Positions 15,719 through 24,630 of a stretch of 60,375 nucleotides of DNA are shown here, one piece after another; the first letter of the stretch is position 1, and each line of letters starts with the position of its first letter. Made by a program: the position numbers and the translations under genes. The notes under the pieces are model-generated. The model was not told where the DNA came from, did not search any database, and worked only from the letters and a program-made list of their open reading frames with translations. Origin of the DNA: an uncultured Gemmiger sp. (GTDB lineage: Bacteria; Bacillota; Clostridia; Oscillospirales; Ruminococcaceae); NCBI GenBank assembly GCA_944382835.1, contig CALWNP010000014.1:1-60375 (forward strand), given 5' to 3'.

Positions 15719-17179
15719 TCAGCTCCGGCGCAAAAACTTGCGGGCGATGCCCAGTGCCAGCTGAATCAGCTTGTTCAGCTGGTTGCGGTAGATGGTGCAG
15801 TAGACAAAGAGAATGCAGGCGATCAGCACCAGCTTGAGCAGGAAGTGCTGGTAGCAGACAACCCCTACGGCGGTGGCCGCCAGCGCCAGCAGAAAGCCCG
15901 AGATGGTCCGGGGGATGTTGGGGATGGTGCGGTAGTAATACTGGCCGGTCAGGGTGCGGTAGAGGAACATCGACCCGTTGGCGGCGGCCAGGGCCAGGGC
16001 GGCGCCGGCAATGCCGTGGTCGGGGACCAGGGCGGCGCACAGGGCGATGTTGACCACCACCCCCAGGCCCACCCCGATGGTGTCATGGTGGGGGCGCCGG
16101 GCGATGGCGTTGCCGTAGACGGTGCCCTCGATGAGGATGGAAAAGACCGAGGAGAGCATCATGATGGGGAAGAAGGGCATGCAGTCGGCCTTGGCCGGGA
16201 AGATCAGGAAGATGATGTCCTCAAAGGCGATGAGGCAGCAGAAAAAGCCGAAGATCAGAAAGTTTAAAAGGTCGTGAATCCGGCCGATCCGGGCCTGTTC
16301 GGTGCGATAGTGGGCATAGACGTAGGGCCCCCAGTAGGTGGAAAAGCCGGCCTGAACCGTGGTTACCAGCAGGGCCAGAGTGTAGGCAAACTCGAACTGG
16401 CCCTGGGCCGCGGCGTCGGAGGCCAGCGAGGTCAGGCAGACCGATCGGTAGAGGGGGCTGAGGATGGCAGCGGGAGCCAGCAGCAGGCCGTAGGGCAGCA
16501 CGGTGCGGTAGATCTGCCCGTACTGGGCCAGGTCCGGCTTGCCCTCCCGGGGCTGACCCCGCATTCCCTTGAACCAGAAGGCGATGGCCACCCCGCCGAA
16601 CCCGGCGATGCCCGCCGCGATGAACCAGTAGGTGTTGGTGGTGAAAAAGCCGGGCAGCAGATAGATCAGGTTGAGGCAGGCATTCATCCAGAGGGTCTGG
16701 GCGGTGTAGGCCCGGACATCGTTTTCCAGCCGCAGCAGCACATTGACATACCGCACCAGCATATACAAAGCGGCGTTGAGGAAGAGGAAGGGCACCAGCA
16801 CGGCGCCGCCGCTGCCCAGGCCGAAGGCCACCCCCAGCGGCCGGGCAAAGAAGAGGCTGCCCACCGCCCCCACCACCAGCATCACCAGCAGGGAAAGCCG
16901 GGTGCAGGCGTGGAACATCCGCCGGCCGGTCACCCCGGCGGGCGGATCCCGGTAAAAGCGCAGCAGGCTCTGGTCCAGGCCCAGCATCCCCACATTCATC
17001 AGCGAGACGGTGTAGGACATGAAGGCGGCGGGCACGCCGTAGCTCTCGGCGGGCAGAACCCCCTTGATGACCAGGGCGGCGCCGCTGATCACAAAGCCCA
17101 GATAGGTGGCGATGGAATACTTCATCACGCTGCCGGCAAAGCTCTCGGCCTTGGTCGGCTTTTCGGGCGGTTGCGCCAT
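15719..17179 (-). CDS. Polysaccharide flippase, Wzx/MVF-type membrane protein
   Basis: It is predicted to move lipid-linked oligosaccharide across the membrane. The 486-residue protein has about 12-14 hydrophobic segments and the typical opening SVMKYSIATYLGFVISGAAL with FGVP-like LPAESYGVPAAF. Its start has AAAGGAGG six bases upstream. It is the last gene of a minus-strand operon after an MBOAT acyltransferase, an SGNH protein and a surface-carbohydrate protein, which points to an exported, acylated glycan. Substrate is unknown. Confidence 0.85.
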   Translation of the reverse strand: MAQPPEKPTKAESFAGSVMKYSIATYLGFVISGAALVIKGVLPAESYGVPAAFMSYTVSLMNVGMLGLDQSLLRFYRDPPAGVTGRRMFHACTRLSLLVMLVVGAVGSLFFARPLGVAFGLGSGGAVLVPFLFLNAALYMLVRYVNVLLRLENDVRAYTAQTLWMNACLNLIYLLPGFFTTNTYWFIAAGIAGFGGVAIAFWFKGMRGQPREGKPDLAQYGQIYRTVLPYGLLLAPAAILSPLYRSVCLTSLASDAAAQGQFEFAYTLALLVTTVQAGFSTYWGPYVYAHYRTEQARIGRIHDLLNFLIFGFFCCLIAFEDIIFLIFPAKADCMPFFPIMMLSSVFSILIEGTVYGNAIARRPHHDTIGVGLGVVVNIALCAALVPDHGIAGAALALAAANGSMFLYRTLTGQYYYRTIPNIPRTISGFLLALAATAVGVVCYQHFLLKLVLIACILFVYCTIYRNQLNKLIQLALGIARKFLRRS

Positions 17180-17192
17180 GGGGTTGCCTCCT

Positions 17193-18500
17193 TTAGTTCA
17201 GATAGGGACGGATGCGCCGGGTCATGGCCTCGATCTCCTCGGGCGGGATGTAGGCCTTGTCCACATAGCCGTAGATCCGCTGGGCAAAGTCCGCCAGCGG
17301 CGGGCAGAAGCCAAAGACCTTGGCGGGTTGCCACTTGTGGCGATAGAGCAGATGCACCCCCCACAGGGCGCAGAATTTCAGCAGATTGAAATGGGGGGTA
17401 AAGCCTTCCCCCATGGGATGGTCCCGGGGCGGTTCCCGGTAGACCTGCTCCAGCAGATCGGCCATCCGCTTGTAGGCCGGTACCGGGGAGGGATCGAAGT
17501 ACCCCTCGATGACCTCCCGCCGGATGGGAAATGTGGGATTGGGATCGGCCATGGCCGCCACAAAGTCCTGGTAGTTGGTCACATAGCGGGCGTCCTTGTA
17601 GATCACCGGGTCGTACTCGTGCTCGATGGGCACCGGCCGCAGGATGTGGCAGCTCTTGCCCGCCATAAAGACCTCTGCGATGGCGGTGCTCATCCAGATG
17701 GAGATGGAATCCGCCGCCACAATCCACTGCTTGACGCTGTCGGCAAAGATCACATGGAAGTTGGGCCGGCGGGCGGCCAGCTGTTCCAGGGCCGGGCTGT
17801 TCCACTCGCTGGGGTGGCGGCGGTAGACCAGCTCCACCTCGGGGTGGTCGGCCAGATACCGGTCAAACCAGTCCAACGTCTGCTGCATCGAGACCCGGTT
17901 GGTCTTGGCAAAGCCGGAGAAATCCGTCCCCGCCATTTTGGACAGCTCCGCCACCTCGGCGTCGGACATGCTGGCGTAGCCGAAGCTGGAAATGTACAGA
18001 TGCAGATGCTTGTCGGGGTCCAGGCCGAACTCCCGGCACAGGGTCTCCTTGTCCCGGAAATAGCCCTTGAACTCGGGGCGCAGAAAATCCATCATCACCG
18101 CCCCGGTCACCGGGGTGTTTTTGGGGTCCATGCCGTGGGCCTGCAGCCGGGCGGCGGTGCGCTTGCCCCAGCAGGTCTGGATGCAGTGCTTGGCGTTGCC
18201 GTTCATGTTGAACCAGTCGCCCTCCTCCTGGGTGTCCGAGAGCATCTGTTCCCAGTGCAGGTTGACGATCTTGTCGCAGCGGCCGATGTTGTTGTAGACA
18301 TGGCTGTTGATGGCCTCGTTGTCGTACATGCAGCTGGCCACCAGCACCTCGGGTTTGTCCCGGCCGAAGAGGCGCAGCTGCTTTTCGTCCAGCAGCTGCC
18401 GGATTTCCACCGTGTAGCCCCGCCGCTCCAGCTCCAGCTTGAGCAGAAGGTCGCTTTCATATTCCCGTACCGTGTGTTCGTATAAAATCAGAAAATCCAA
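17193..18500 (-). CDS. Surface carbohydrate biosynthesis protein, glycosyltransferase-like
   Basis: It resembles proteins called surface carbohydrate biosynthesis protein, thought to act as GT-B-type transferases for capsule or teichoic-like polymers. Seen directly: an early Rossmann segment FLILYEHTVREYESDLLLKL, a central LYISSFGYASM, and a late EVFMAGKSCHILRPVPIEHE that resembles a nucleotide-sugar binding half. It has no membrane segment, so it is cytoplasmic. The start is uncertain: TTG 18500 has GGGGGTG just upstream, while TTG 18515 would add MWGCP. It lies between the SGNH gene and the flippase gene. Catalytic activity is inferred. Confidence 0.7.
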   Translation of the reverse strand: MDFLILYEHTVREYESDLLLKLELERRGYTVEIRQLLDEKQLRLFGRDKPEVLVASCMYDNEAINSHVYNNIGRCDKIVNLHWEQMLSDTQEEGDWFNMNGNAKHCIQTCWGKRTAARLQAHGMDPKNTPVTGAVMMDFLRPEFKGYFRDKETLCREFGLDPDKHLHLYISSFGYASMSDAEVAELSKMAGTDFSGFAKTNRVSMQQTLDWFDRYLADHPEVELVYRRHPSEWNSPALEQLAARRPNFHVIFADSVKQWIVAADSISIWMSTAIAEVFMAGKSCHILRPVPIEHEYDPVIYKDARYVTNYQDFVAAMADPNPTFPIRREVIEGYFDPSPVPAYKRMADLLEQVYREPPRDHPMGEGFTPHFNLLKFCALWGVHLLYRHKWQPAKVFGFCPPLADFAQRIYGYVDKAYIPPEEIEAMTRRIRPYLN

Positions 18501-18515
18501 GGGGCACCCCCACAA

Positions 18516-19469
18516 TCAGCTGGCCGCACCGGCTGCCAGATCGGAAAAAAGCATCCGGGTCCAGTCGGGCAGGCCGTATTTTTCATCCAGATGGAACCCG
18601 TCGTAAAACTGGGTGTCATCGTCAAAATCCGGACGGTTGGTCCATTCGTAATCCAGCACGGTAAAACCGTATTCCGCCGCCCAGTCCTCCAGAACCGGCA
18701 GCACCTGGTCCTCCATCGCCCGGTCAATGCCGAAGGGCTGGCAGACCTCGGTCAGGACGATGTCCGCCATGGGGGGCAGTACCACCGTCAGCCGGACCCC
18801 CCGGTCGGCGCAGCGCCGGGCCAGGGCTTCCAGGCCGTCGAAATCCTCGCTCAGGGTCCAGTTTTCGCATTTCGGGGTTATGGTGGCGGGGTAGTCGTAG
18901 AGCTTGCGGTGGACCGGGATGGGGTTGCCGTCGGCGTCAAAATAATCTGCCGCCACCCAGTCCCCCGACTCGATGGTGTCGGGGGTGCCCCGCACCGTGT
19001 CCAGAAAGACGGTCAGGGCGTTGACGTTGTATTCCAGGTTGAAGCAGTAGGCCAGGGGATTGTCCAGCGTCTCCTCCAGCGCCGCAAACCGGTCGGTGTT
19101 GTAGTGGGCGTTGAGGGTGTAGAAGGAGACCTCCACCAGCAGGGAATCCACCTCATGGCCGGAATCCAGCACAAAGTTGGCCAGGTCCAGGGTCTCCTTC
19201 AGCGAGGCGCCGCCGAAGGCCAGGTTCTGCCATTGGGCGCCCGAGAGGGAGGAGATCAGCTCCATGTCAAAGTGGGCCAGCCGGCTGTCCCCCAAAATCA
19301 GGTTGCGGCCGGGGTCCTGCTGGTAGGCCCGCACCCGGGCCACCGGCTGGCTGGACCCGGCCTCGGCCTTGAGGCCGAAATAGTTGTTGGGTTCAAACGC
19401 CACAAAGAAGGCCAGCCACAGCAGGACCGGCACCGCCAGCAGCGCCAAACGCTTGAGGATTTCTTTCAT
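18516..19469 (-). CDS. SGNH-like membrane-anchored protein (DltD/AlgX-type partner of MBOAT)
   Basis: It is predicted to be an extracytoplasmic acyltransferase or esterase-fold protein that finishes acyl transfer to a surface glycan. The 317-residue protein has one N-terminal membrane anchor (LLAVPVLLWLAFFVAF). It carries the SGNH nucleophile motif ILGDSRLAHFD (S62) and a C-terminal D-x-x-H pair, D290 and H293 in DGFHLD. Block I and the Asp-His pair are both present, so it is probably active. The MBOAT gene lies 44 bp upstream, the standard partner arrangement. Confidence 0.78.
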   Translation of the reverse strand: MKEILKRLALLAVPVLLWLAFFVAFEPNNYFGLKAEAGSSQPVARVRAYQQDPGRNLILGDSRLAHFDMELISSLSGAQWQNLAFGGASLKETLDLANFVLDSGHEVDSLLVEVSFYTLNAHYNTDRFAALEETLDNPLAYCFNLEYNVNALTVFLDTVRGTPDTIESGDWVAADYFDADGNPIPVHRKLYDYPATITPKCENWTLSEDFDGLEALARRCADRGVRLTVVLPPMADIVLTEVCQPFGIDRAMEDQVLPVLEDWAAEYGFTVLDYEWTNRPDFDDDTQFYDGFHLDEKYGLPDWTRMLFSDLAAGAAS

Positions 19470-19513
19470 ATGCCGGTTCTCACCGCCCTTTCCCGGTCAG
19501 GCCCGCCAGGGGC

Positions 19514-21004
19514 TCAGAAGTTTGCATACATGCCAAAGCCGCTCACCCCGCCAAAGCCGCCGCTCTCCAGGATAAAGCCAATGAGGATCAGCACCACCAG
19601 CAGGTAGTAGACCACCCAGCGGTGGCCCTCGGCGGCCAGGGCGATTTCGGCGGGCCGGTTCTTGCAGCCGAAGGCCCGGCGGTAGTCCAGGTAGAGGCCC
19701 ACCGCCAGCACCACCGCCACAAAGGCGTAGTAGCCCCCCACCATGAGGGGGTTGGCATAAAAGCCGGTGTAGGCCGCCTGGTAGAGCTCCTGGCCGAACC
19801 GGGCCGGGGAAAATCCCCGCAGGCAGCCGGCCAGATAGCCCAGGCAATCCCCGACGGTGCCGGCCTGGGGCCCCGAGCCCACCCGGAAAAAGACCATGCT
19901 GAAGGTCCACAGCACAAAGACCACCGCCCGCTTGGCCCACAGCACCCGGGCCGGGGCCTTTTTGCGGGGTTTGCCCAGTTTCCGGTGGAGCAGTTCCTCC
20001 CCCACCCGGTAGACCGCCTGCAGCAGCCCCCACAGCACAAAGGGCAGGGTGTTGCCGTGCCAGAAGCCCGAGACAAAGAAGACCACAAAGACGCAGACCT
20101 CGGCGGGCAGCCGGCGCAGCCGGCCCCGGGTCAGCCCCTCGGTGTCGGCCCAGGCCAGCGGCATGAAGAGATAGTCCTGCAGCCAGGAGGAAAAGCTGAT
20201 GTGCCACCGGCTCCAGAAACCGGAAAAGTTGGTGGCAAAGAAGGGGGTCTTGAAGTTCTCGGGCAGTTCCAGCCCCAGAAAGAGGCCGGTGGCCCGGGCC
20301 AGCTCGGAATAGCCGGAAAAGTTGAAGTAGAGCTGGAAGGTGTAGAGCACCGCGGCCAGCAGCAGCATCGGCCCGCAGTAGCTGCGGTAGTTGGGAAAGA
20401 CCTGGTCCACCACCAGCCCCAGCACATCGGAGATGGCCACCATCTTGAACAGCCCCAGGGCAAAGAGCTGCAGCCCCCGCACCGTGCGCCCGGCGTCAAA
20501 CCGGTGTTCTTCCCTGAACTGGGGGATCAGCGCCCCGGCCCGGCAGATGGGGCCCTGGGTGATGGTGGCAAAAAAGGTCACAAAGAGGGCATACCGGATG
20601 AAGTTGTGCTCCACCGGGCAGTCCCCCCGCCCCGCGTCGATGAGGTAGGACAGGGAGGCGAAGGTATAAAAGCTGATGCCCAGCGGCATGACGATGGCGG
20701 GCAGCGGCAGGCCCCAGGCGTTTTCCAGAAAGCCGAAGTACTTGAAAAAGGCCAGGATGACAAGGCTGCCGATGACGCCGGTGCGCAGCCAGGCGGTTTT
20801 GTGGGGCCCTTCCAGCCCCCGGCCGCAGAGGTAGCTGAACAGGGTCAGCGCCAGGGTGACCGGCAGCATGGCGGGCATGGCCATGGCGTAGAAGAACCAG
20901 CTGGCCGCCAGCAGGAAGGCCGACTGGAACCGCTGGGGCAGATGCAGGTAGACTGCCACCACCACCGCCAGAAAGGCGAAGTACCCAAAACTTTGCAGGC
21001 TCAA
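19514..21004 (-). CDS. MBOAT family O-acyltransferase
   Basis: MBOAT proteins pass acyl groups through the membrane, for example in alginate acetylation or D-alanylation of teichoic acid. The protein has about 11 hydrophobic segments, the family motif NFSGFWSRWHISFSSWLQDY and the catalytic-histidine segment FWHGNTLPFVLWG. The start at TTG 21004 follows GGAGGTG and gives 496 residues; the longer frame to 21046 adds 14 residues without support. It is first in the four-gene polysaccharide operon. The PatA/AlgI-like lineage makes acetylation of an exopolysaccharide the best guess. Confidence 0.93.
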   Translation of the reverse strand: MSLQSFGYFAFLAVVVAVYLHLPQRFQSAFLLAASWFFYAMAMPAMLPVTLALTLFSYLCGRGLEGPHKTAWLRTGVIGSLVILAFFKYFGFLENAWGLPLPAIVMPLGISFYTFASLSYLIDAGRGDCPVEHNFIRYALFVTFFATITQGPICRAGALIPQFREEHRFDAGRTVRGLQLFALGLFKMVAISDVLGLVVDQVFPNYRSYCGPMLLLAAVLYTFQLYFNFSGYSELARATGLFLGLELPENFKTPFFATNFSGFWSRWHISFSSWLQDYLFMPLAWADTEGLTRGRLRRLPAEVCVFVVFFVSGFWHGNTLPFVLWGLLQAVYRVGEELLHRKLGKPRKKAPARVLWAKRAVVFVLWTFSMVFFRVGSGPQAGTVGDCLGYLAGCLRGFSPARFGQELYQAAYTGFYANPLMVGGYYAFVAVVLAVGLYLDYRRAFGCKNRPAEIALAAEGHRWVVYYLLVVLILIGFILESGGFGGVSGFGMYANF

Positions 21005-21065
21005 TGCGGCACCTCCAAGCGCCCGCACTGGGCGCAACAATGTCAAAAAATCTATGAATCAATCT

Positions 21066-21094
21066 ATTATACCTTTTTTTAAAGCGGGTGTAAA
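21066..21094 (-). promoter_or_regulatory. Sigma-A promoter for the MBOAT polysaccharide operon
   Basis: On the minus strand TTTACA (21089-21094), a 17-bp spacer and TATAAT (21066-21071) lie about 60 bp before the MBOAT start, in an AT-rich patch. Confidence 0.7.
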
Positions 21095-21140
21095 GGCGGG
21101 CGGGCCACCCCGGCGGGAACGGCTTTGGTGATTTTATGCG

Positions 21141-21169
21141 TTGAAAAAAGGAGGAAAATGGAATAAAAT
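21141..21169 (+). promoter_or_regulatory. Possible promoter for the sugar kinase
   Basis: TTGAAA (21141-21146), a 17-bp spacer and TAAAAT (21164-21169) lie 60 bp before the kinase ATG. The spacer contains AAAGGAGG, so this stretch could instead be a ribosome site for a short leader frame. Confidence 0.4.
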
Positions 21170-21228
21170 GAAGCTGACTGAGAATATCGCCGCGGCCCGC
21201 TGCCCGGCGCACAGAGAGGATGAATCTC

Positions 21229-22317
21229 ATGGAACATTTCAACCCCCTGCTGGTTCACAACGACAGCCCCGCCAAGTTTATCACCATCGGCGAGATCATG
21301 CTGCGGCTGACCCCACCCAACTACGAGAAAATCCGGATGGCCTCCAGCTTTGAGGCCAGCTATGGCGGCAGCGAGGCCAACATCGCGCTGGCGCTGGCCA
21401 ACCTGGGCATCGACAGCACCTTCTTCAGCGTGGTGCCCAACAACTCGCTGGGCAAAAGTGCAGTGCGGTGGCTGCGCTCCAACGATGTCCACTGCACCCC
21501 CATGATCCTGACCACCCCCGAGGAAACCCCCACCCACCGGCTGGGCAGCTACTATCTGGAAACCGGCTACGGCATCCGGCCCAGCAAGGTGACCTACGAC
21601 CGCAAACACAGCGCCTTTGTGGAATATGATTACTCCAACGTGGACCTGGAAGCCCTGCTGGAAAACTTTGACTGGCTGCATCTGTCCGGCATCACCCCGG
21701 CCCTGGGGCCCAACTGTGCCAAGCTGGTGCTGGACTCCCTCAAGGTGGCCAAGGAGAAGGGGCTGACCGTCAGCTTTGACGGCAACTTCCGCTCCGCCCT
21801 CTGGACCTGGGAGGAGGCCCGGGACTTCTGCACCCAGTGCCTGCCCTATGTGGATGTCCTCTTCGGCATCGAACCCTACCACCTGTGGAAGGACGAGGCA
21901 GACCACAGCAAGGGGGACTGGAAGGACGGGGTGCCGCTGCAGCCCAGCTATGAGCAGGAGGACGAGGTCTTCCAGCACTTCATCGAGCGCTACCCCAACC
22001 TGACCTGCATTGCCCGGCATGTGCGCTATGCCCACTCCGGCAGCGAGAACAGCCTCAAGGCCTTCATGTGGTACGAGGGGCACACCTTCGAGAGCAAGCT
22101 CTTCACCTTCAACATTCTGGACCGGGTGGGCGGCGGCGACGCCTTCGCCAGCGGCTTGATCTATGCCATGATGCACAAATACAAGCCGATGGATATGGTC
22201 AACTTTGCGGTGGCCAGCTCGGCCATCAAGCACACCATCCACGGCGATGCCAACATCACCGACGATGCCGACACCATCAAGAACCTGATGAACATGAACT
22301 ACGACATCAAGCGCTGA
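21229..22317 (+). CDS. PfkB family carbohydrate kinase (2-keto-3-deoxygluconate kinase-like)
   Basis: Ribokinase-fold enzymes phosphorylate sugars or sugar acids with ATP. The 362-residue protein has the N-terminal GEIMLRLTPP, the substrate-lid region YGGSEANIALALANLG and the PfkB signature DRVGGGDAFASG with the catalytic aspartate. The GEIMLRL opening and overall layout resemble KDG kinases, but insertions around DEADHSKGDWKDGV make it longer than the usual 310-330. ATG 21229 is nine bases after AGAGAGG; ATG 21220 is too close. It stands alone, with no aldolase or uronate genes nearby, so the substrate is unsettled. Confidence 0.85.
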   Translation: MEHFNPLLVHNDSPAKFITIGEIMLRLTPPNYEKIRMASSFEASYGGSEANIALALANLGIDSTFFSVVPNNSLGKSAVRWLRSNDVHCTPMILTTPEETPTHRLGSYYLETGYGIRPSKVTYDRKHSAFVEYDYSNVDLEALLENFDWLHLSGITPALGPNCAKLVLDSLKVAKEKGLTVSFDGNFRSALWTWEEARDFCTQCLPYVDVLFGIEPYHLWKDEADHSKGDWKDGVPLQPSYEQEDEVFQHFIERYPNLTCIARHVRYAHSGSENSLKAFMWYEGHTFESKLFTFNILDRVGGGDAFASGLIYAMMHKYKPMDMVNFAVASSAIKHTIHGDANITDDADTIKNLMNMNYDIKR

Positions 22318-22328
22318 ACAAAAAACAA

Positions 22329-22360
22329 CAGGCGGGACCCCGCGGGGTCCCGCCTGTTTG
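22329..22360. terminator. Bidirectional intrinsic terminator (kinase / DUF3592)
   Basis: CAGGCGGGACCCC pairs with GGGGTCCCGCCTG, followed by TTTGTT and preceded by AAAAACAA. It serves both convergent genes. Confidence 0.85.
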
Positions 22361-22365
22361 TTGTC

Positions 22366-22755
22366 TCAGAAGGCCAGAAAAACAATGGCCGCGATCCCCA
22401 GCAGGACGCTGAAGACGGCCATCAGCTCGGTGCCGAGGGACCGGCGCTCCACCAGATGGGGCCGGGCGGGGTTGTACCAGATCTCGATGACCTGCCCCAC
22501 CTGCTTTTTGTGGTTGACCCAGAAGGCGTCGTTGGTGGCGGCGGTGTGGCGGATGCCGTCCCGGTCGTTGAACTCCACCGTGTAGCGGTAGCCCCCCGAG
22601 CCCTTTCGGGGAGAGCCCTCCTTCTGGCAGGAGAGGATGCGGGCGGGCAGCTGCTGGCCGCCCCGCACCACCCGGTACTTTTCCGCCAGGGCCGCAATGC
22701 CCAGAACGATGAGCCCCAGCCCCAGGATCAGATAAAAGATGTTCAGTGCCGTCAT
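22366..22755 (-). CDS. DUF3592-like small membrane protein
   Basis: The 129-residue protein has one hydrophobic segment at each end (IFYLILGLGLIVLGIAALA and LMAVFSVLLGIAAIVFLAF) and a soluble middle domain of about 65 residues with YTVEFNDRDGIRHTAATND. That layout matches DUF3592 proteins of unknown function. Its ATG overlaps the upstream stop by four bases, making it the last gene of the peptide-catabolism operon. Confidence 0.7.
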   Translation of the reverse strand: MTALNIFYLILGLGLIVLGIAALAEKYRVVRGGQQLPARILSCQKEGSPRKGSGGYRYTVEFNDRDGIRHTAATNDAFWVNHKKQVGQVIEIWYNPARPHLVERRSLGTELMAVFSVLLGIAAIVFLAF

Positions 22756-23621
22756 GCCTCTTCCTCCTTCACAAACCGGCCTTCCAGGGCCAGGTACTGG
22801 TCAAACAGCATCCGGCTCACCCGGCCGCCGTAGACAAAGGCCGGGTGGTCGTTGACCTCCAGCTTGTTGGCAAAATCCTTGCACATCAGCACCAGCACAT
22901 AGTCCCCGTAGGGGGTGTGCACCAGCCCGCCGTCGTTGCGGCAGGCGTCCATGCTGCCGCTCTTGGTGGCGGTGTAGATCAGGTCGGGATCGGCGCCGGA
23001 CTCCTCGGCGTCGGTGTAGTAGGGGGGCAGCTGGCCGGCCAGCATGGTGTTGTAGTGCTGCCCCCGCAGGATCTGCCGCATGGCGGCGCTGGCCGCCGGG
23101 CTGACCAGCTCTCCCCGGGCCAGCAGCACAAAGAACCGCCCCATCTCCCGGGGGGTGATGGTCCCCAGGGGCAGGCTCCAGTTGTCCGACGCCAGCGACC
23201 GGTGAAGGGTGGTGGTGGGGCAGCCGATGGACCGGATGAAGGCATTGATCCGGTCCAGCCCCAGATAGTCGATGAGCATGTTGGTGGCGATGTTGTCGCT
23301 GCAGATGATCATGAGGGTGGCGGCGTCCCGGGCCCGCAGCACCGCCCCGGTGCCCAGCGACCGGATCATCCCCGAGCCGTCCACAAAATGCCGCTCCTCA
23401 TAGGTCAGGGGGGCGTACAGGTCGGCCCGGCCGGCCTCGGCCTCGGCGTACAGGCAGCCCAGAATGTAGATCTTGATGGTGGAGGCGGACTCAAAGGGTT
23501 CGTCGGCGCCGCGGCAGAGGGTGTTGCCCCGCAGGTCGTCGGCGTACAGACAAAAGGTGGCGTCCAGGCCGCAGAGCTCGGCCTCGATCCGCTTTTCCAG
23601 CGTCAGTTGGGGGTGGGTCAT
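22752..23621 (-). CDS. Class A beta-lactamase-fold serine hydrolase without the general-base glutamate
   Basis: The 289-residue protein has the SxxK motif STIK (S47-K50), the SDN loop (S108-N110), the ITPREM segment and the KSG triad (K220-G222), all in class A order and spacing. The omega-loop glutamate expected about 36 residues after SDN is missing: the site reads RSLASDNW with alanine. No signal peptide is seen. Together these argue against a resistance beta-lactamase and for a cytoplasmic peptidase or esterase. ATG 23621 follows AAGGAGAG. It lies 17 bp after the M19 dipeptidase, so a peptide substrate is likely but inferred. Confidence 0.82.
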   Translation of the reverse strand: MTHPQLTLEKRIEAELCGLDATFCLYADDLRGNTLCRGADEPFESASTIKIYILGCLYAEAEAGRADLYAPLTYEERHFVDGSGMIRSLGTGAVLRARDAATLMIICSDNIATNMLIDYLGLDRINAFIRSIGCPTTTLHRSLASDNWSLPLGTITPREMGRFFVLLARGELVSPAASAAMRQILRGQHYNTMLAGQLPPYYTDAEESGADPDLIYTATKSGSMDACRNDGGLVHTPYGDYVLVLMCKDFANKLEVNDHPAFVYGGRVSRMLFDQYLALEGRFVKEEEA

Positions 23622-23637
23622 ACAGCTCTCCTTTTGG

Positions 23638-24630
23638 TCACAGGTTGTCGGCAAAGAACCGCATGGCGTTGCGGTAGAAGATCTTTTCCACCTGCCGCTC
23701 GGTAAAGCCGCCGCGGCAGAGTGCCTCGGCCAGCCGGGGCATGTCCTGGGCGCCGCCCAGCTCCAGCTCCCCGCCGATGCCGTCAAAGTCGCTGCCCAGG
23801 GCCAGGATGTCCTCGCCGCCCTTGTCGATGATGTGGTGGGCGTGGCGGACCATGTCCTCCACCCGGCTGGGGGTGTGGCGGCGGTCGGGGGTGTCATTGA
23901 GGAAGGCACCGCAGTAGTTCAGCCCGATCAGGCAGCCCTTCTCGCCCATGCCGGCGATCATCTCGTCGGTGAGGTTGCGCAGATGGGGGCAGCAGGCCCG
24001 GGCGTTGGAGTGGCTGGCCGCAAAGGGCCGTTTGGCGTAGTGGAGCATGTCCAGGATGCCGGCGTCGGAGAGGTGGGAGACATCCACGATCATCCGCATC
24101 CCCTCCATCTCCCGCACAAATTCCAGCCCCAGCGGGGTCAGGCCGCCGCCCCGGGTGGGGGCCACCGGCCAGCAGTCCTCGCTGTAATCGGGGGGAATGG
24201 CCGGCCCGGCCAGGTTGTTGGGATGGTTCCAGGTCAGGGTCATCATCCGCACCCCCAGCCGGTAGAGGTTCCGCAGCACCCCCACACTGCCCAGGCAGAC
24301 GCCACCCTCCTCCACCGTCAGCATGGCGCCCACCCGGCCGTCGCCGGGCAGCTTGGCGATGTCCTCGGGGGTGCGCACCGGCATCAGACGGTCGGGATAG
24401 CGGGCGATCAGCCGATGGTAGATATCAATTTCCTCCATCACCGCCAGCAGCGGGTCCTCGGTGCGGTCCAGATCCACAAAACAGGCAAAACACTGGAGCA
24501 GATAGTCGGCCTTTTCCAGCCGCTCCAGATCAATCATCAGATCATTGCGGACAAAATCCTTGGGATGCCCTTCCTGTTCAGCGTAGCGCAGCGCCGCAAG
24601 GGTATCGCAGTGCAGGTCCCAGACATTCAT
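23638..24630 (-). CDS. Membrane dipeptidase-type peptidase, M19 family
   Basis: M19 enzymes are zinc dipeptidases that accept peptides with a C-terminal D-amino acid. The 330-residue protein shows the metal ligands in DLHCDTL (H7, D9), the bridging glutamate in MLTVEEGG, then VDVSHLSD, ASHSNARA and GSDFDGIGG. No signal peptide is present, so it is cytoplasmic. Its ATG overlaps the epimerase stop by four bases. Next to an Ala-Glu-type epimerase it fits recycling of murein peptides: epimerise, then hydrolyse. Confidence 0.94.
   Translation of the reverse strand: MNVWDLHCDTLAALRYAEQEGHPKDFVRNDLMIDLERLEKADYLLQCFACFVDLDRTEDPLLAVMEEIDIYHRLIARYPDRLMPVRTPEDIAKLPGDGRVGAMLTVEEGGVCLGSVGVLRNLYRLGVRMMTLTWNHPNNLAGPAIPPDYSEDCWPVAPTRGGGLTPLGLEFVREMEGMRMIVDVSHLSDAGILDMLHYAKRPFAASHSNARACCPHLRNLTDEMIAGMGEKGCLIGLNYCGAFLNDTPDRRHTPSRVEDMVRHAHHIIDKGGEDILALGSDFDGIGGELELGGAQDMPRLAEALCRGGFTERQVEKIFYRNAMRFFADNL

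Noticed and set aside
22752-23621. Antibiotic-resistance beta-lactamase
   Set aside because: It has no signal peptide, lacks the omega-loop glutamate, and sits in a peptide-catabolism operon.
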